Assembly (NCBI GenBank): GCA_947589415.1
Contig: CANQBP010000011.1
Span: forward strand, 1 to 54,152
Origin: an uncultured Clostridia bacterium
Lineage (GTDB): Bacteria > Bacillota > Clostridia > Oscillospirales > Acutalibacteraceae
Reading direction: 5' to 3'
Length of the DNA stretch: 54,152 nucleotides
Positions 53,255 through 54,152 of this stretch are shown here, piece after piece (position 1 is the first letter of the stretch; each line of letters opens with the position of its first letter). Below the pieces are notes generated by a model. That model saw only the letters and a program-made list of their open reading frames with translations. It was not told the origin of the DNA and made no database searches. The translations under genes were made by a program, and so were the position numbers.

Positions 53255-53283
53255 TTGATAAAATCAGATTGATGTGTTAAAAT
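53255..53283 (+). promoter_or_regulatory. Promoter of the Dabb-domain gene
   Basis: TTGATA (53255-53260), 17-base spacer and TAAAAT (53278-53283) with an extended -10 (TGT before TAAAAT). The start codon is 76 bases downstream. Confidence 0.72.
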
Positions 53284-53358
53284 CAATATAAGTAGATTTG
53301 CAAAATATACTTTATTGTGTATTTTTACAAATTTATAATTTAAGAAAGGATGATGCCA

Positions 53359-54152
53359 ATGGTTAAGCATATTGTGCTTTGGAAGATCCGTCAAGATGAT
53401 CAAACGCAGAAGAATATTGATCATATGATAGATATTCTTACTTCACTGGTTGGTAAAATAGACGGACTTATCAGCATGGAAATGGGCTATAACTTTAATA
53501 CCGATTCCGATTATGATGTAGTTCTTTATGCTACATTCAAAAATGCCGCAGCACTGCGATGCTATCAGAACCACCCCGAACATATTAAATGCAAGGAGTT
53601 TATATCTCAGGTTTCTGTAAGTCGCACAGCGGCAGATTATTTTTGCGAGGATAGTGTGGTGACGACTCCCTCACAGGATAAATGCAGTATTTCGGAAAAA
53701 AATTCATCATCAGATAAATCCGATGTTTCCGAAACCGATACGGAATCTGTACCTAAGAGTGATACTGTCAGCGAAAAAGCACAAAAATCCGCTGCGGTTG
53801 AAACCGAAACCCCCGCACATAACGTGGAAAACGTTTATACAGGCGAGCCGGATAAGAACATATCAAAAACGGAAACGACAGAAGTTCCCGAAATGAAAGC
53901 CCCCGTACCCGAAACAAAATTTAGTGCTGCTCCTACTACTCCCGCTATTCCCATTTCCCCCGTTGCTCCTGTGGTTGACCCCGCACCGGAGAAAAAGGGT
54001 ATTTTCGGCGGTAAGGCGAAAGAACCGTCAAAACCGAAGAGTGACGGCACAATCAATACCGCCGCTACGATACAAGGTAATGACACATGGACTTGCCCGA
54101 AATGCGGTAAGGTTATGCCGAAATATGTTGGTACTTGCGGCTGCGGTGAACC
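53359..54152 (+). CDS. Dabb-domain protein fused to a linker and C-terminal zinc ribbon (partial)
   Basis: At least 264 codons, open to the window edge. Residues 1-97 are a Dabb (stress-responsive alpha/beta barrel) domain: MVKHIVLWKI, then VGKIDGLISMEMGYNF and YDVVLYATFKNAAALRCYQN, HPEHIKC. A long Ser/Thr/Pro/Glu/Lys-rich linker (about 100-245) follows, and then a zinc ribbon, WTCPKCGKVMPKYVGTCGCG (cysteines in CPKC and CGC). Dabb proteins are small dimeric barrels, mostly of unknown function. The fusion of Dabb with a distant zinc ribbon is unusual. AAAGGATG precedes the ATG, and an extended promoter lies upstream. Because the gene runs off the edge, more domains may follow. Confidence 0.82.
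   Translation, partial: MVKHIVLWKIRQDDQTQKNIDHMIDILTSLVGKIDGLISMEMGYNFNTDSDYDVVLYATFKNAAALRCYQNHPEHIKCKEFISQVSVSRTAADYFCEDSVVTTPSQDKCSISEKNSSSDKSDVSETDTESVPKSDTVSEKAQKSAAVETETPAHNVENVYTGEPDKNISKTETTEVPEMKAPVPETKFSAAPTTPAIPISPVAPVVDPAPEKKGIFGGKAKEPSKPKSDGTINTAATIQGNDTWTCPKCGKVMPKYVGTCGCGE

Overview
The window is a chromosomal segment of a low-GC, endospore-lineage, strictly anaerobic Firmicute, most likely in the Clostridia (Oscillospirales/Ruminococcaceae-like). The evidence is sigma-A style promoters and strong GGAGG ribosome binding sites, sporulation genes (ylbJ, yqfC, yqfD and a SpoIIM-like gene), oxygen-sensitive enzymes (AdhE, class III ribonucleotide reductase NrdDG, radical SAM proteins, rubrerythrin), a T-box leader on alaS, and clostridial families such as DUF4317 and DUF6465. 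The species assignment is inference. No rRNA, tRNA, CRISPR array or prophage is visible. The only mobile element is an IS66-type element cut by the left edge.

Layout. 1-629: the tnpA/tnpB end of an IS66 element. 0.7-3.8 kb (minus): ftsE-ftsX-M23 peptidase, a septal hydrolase control operon. 4.1-5.2 kb (minus): a CdaR/PucR-type regulator. 5.6-8.7 kb: a split B12-dependent methionine synthase (separate activation-domain protein plus metH). 8.8-10.4 kb: two membrane proteins (SpoIIM-like and YesL/DUF624-like). 10.7-15.5 kb: a fermentation cluster with adhE under a promoter overlapped by a Rex-type operator, then an intact gene for a catalytically dead copy of the AdhE alcohol dehydrogenase domain, then an overlapping PflA-like radical SAM gene. 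15.5-24 kb: CmpB-family membrane protein and HD protein, DUF4317, double-rubredoxin rubrerythrin, AraC regulator, NrnA-like phosphoesterase, and nrdD-nrdG behind two tandem NrdR boxes. 24.2-27 kb: a possible small RNA, a membrane-anchored cohesin-like protein and a cytoplasmic GH13 amylase. 27.2-35.4 kb: nitrogen assimilation, with gltB-gltD behind a structured leader and a convergent asnB. 35.4-38.1 kb: ylbJ divergent from yqfC-yqfD. 38.3-41.6 kb: ricT, holB and an AGCS amino acid:sodium symporter. 41.7-47.2 kb: Nudix, Rsm22-like methyltransferase, small alarmone synthetase and T-box alaS. 47.2-54.2 kb: zinc-ribbon membrane protein, ComEC-like metallo-hydrolase, CNNM/CorC-type transporter, YtxH-like and DUF6465 small proteins, and a Dabb-domain/zinc-ribbon fusion cut by the right edge.

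How the genes fit together. Most of the window is conserved housekeeping for an anaerobic fermenter: NADH disposal through AdhE, deoxynucleotide supply through NrdDG, ammonium assimilation through GltBD and AsnB, and envelope and spore functions. The least ordinary part is the adhE locus. An open reading frame with every Fe-ADH metal ligand and the NAD-binding glycine loop lost sits between active adhE and a translationally coupled radical SAM enzyme, which suggests a pseudoenzyme partner or regulator of AdhE. Other places worth a second look are the roughly 270-nt leader of the CNNM gene, a plus-strand terminator with no gene in front of it (24.45 kb), and the Dabb plus zinc-ribbon fusion at the right edge.
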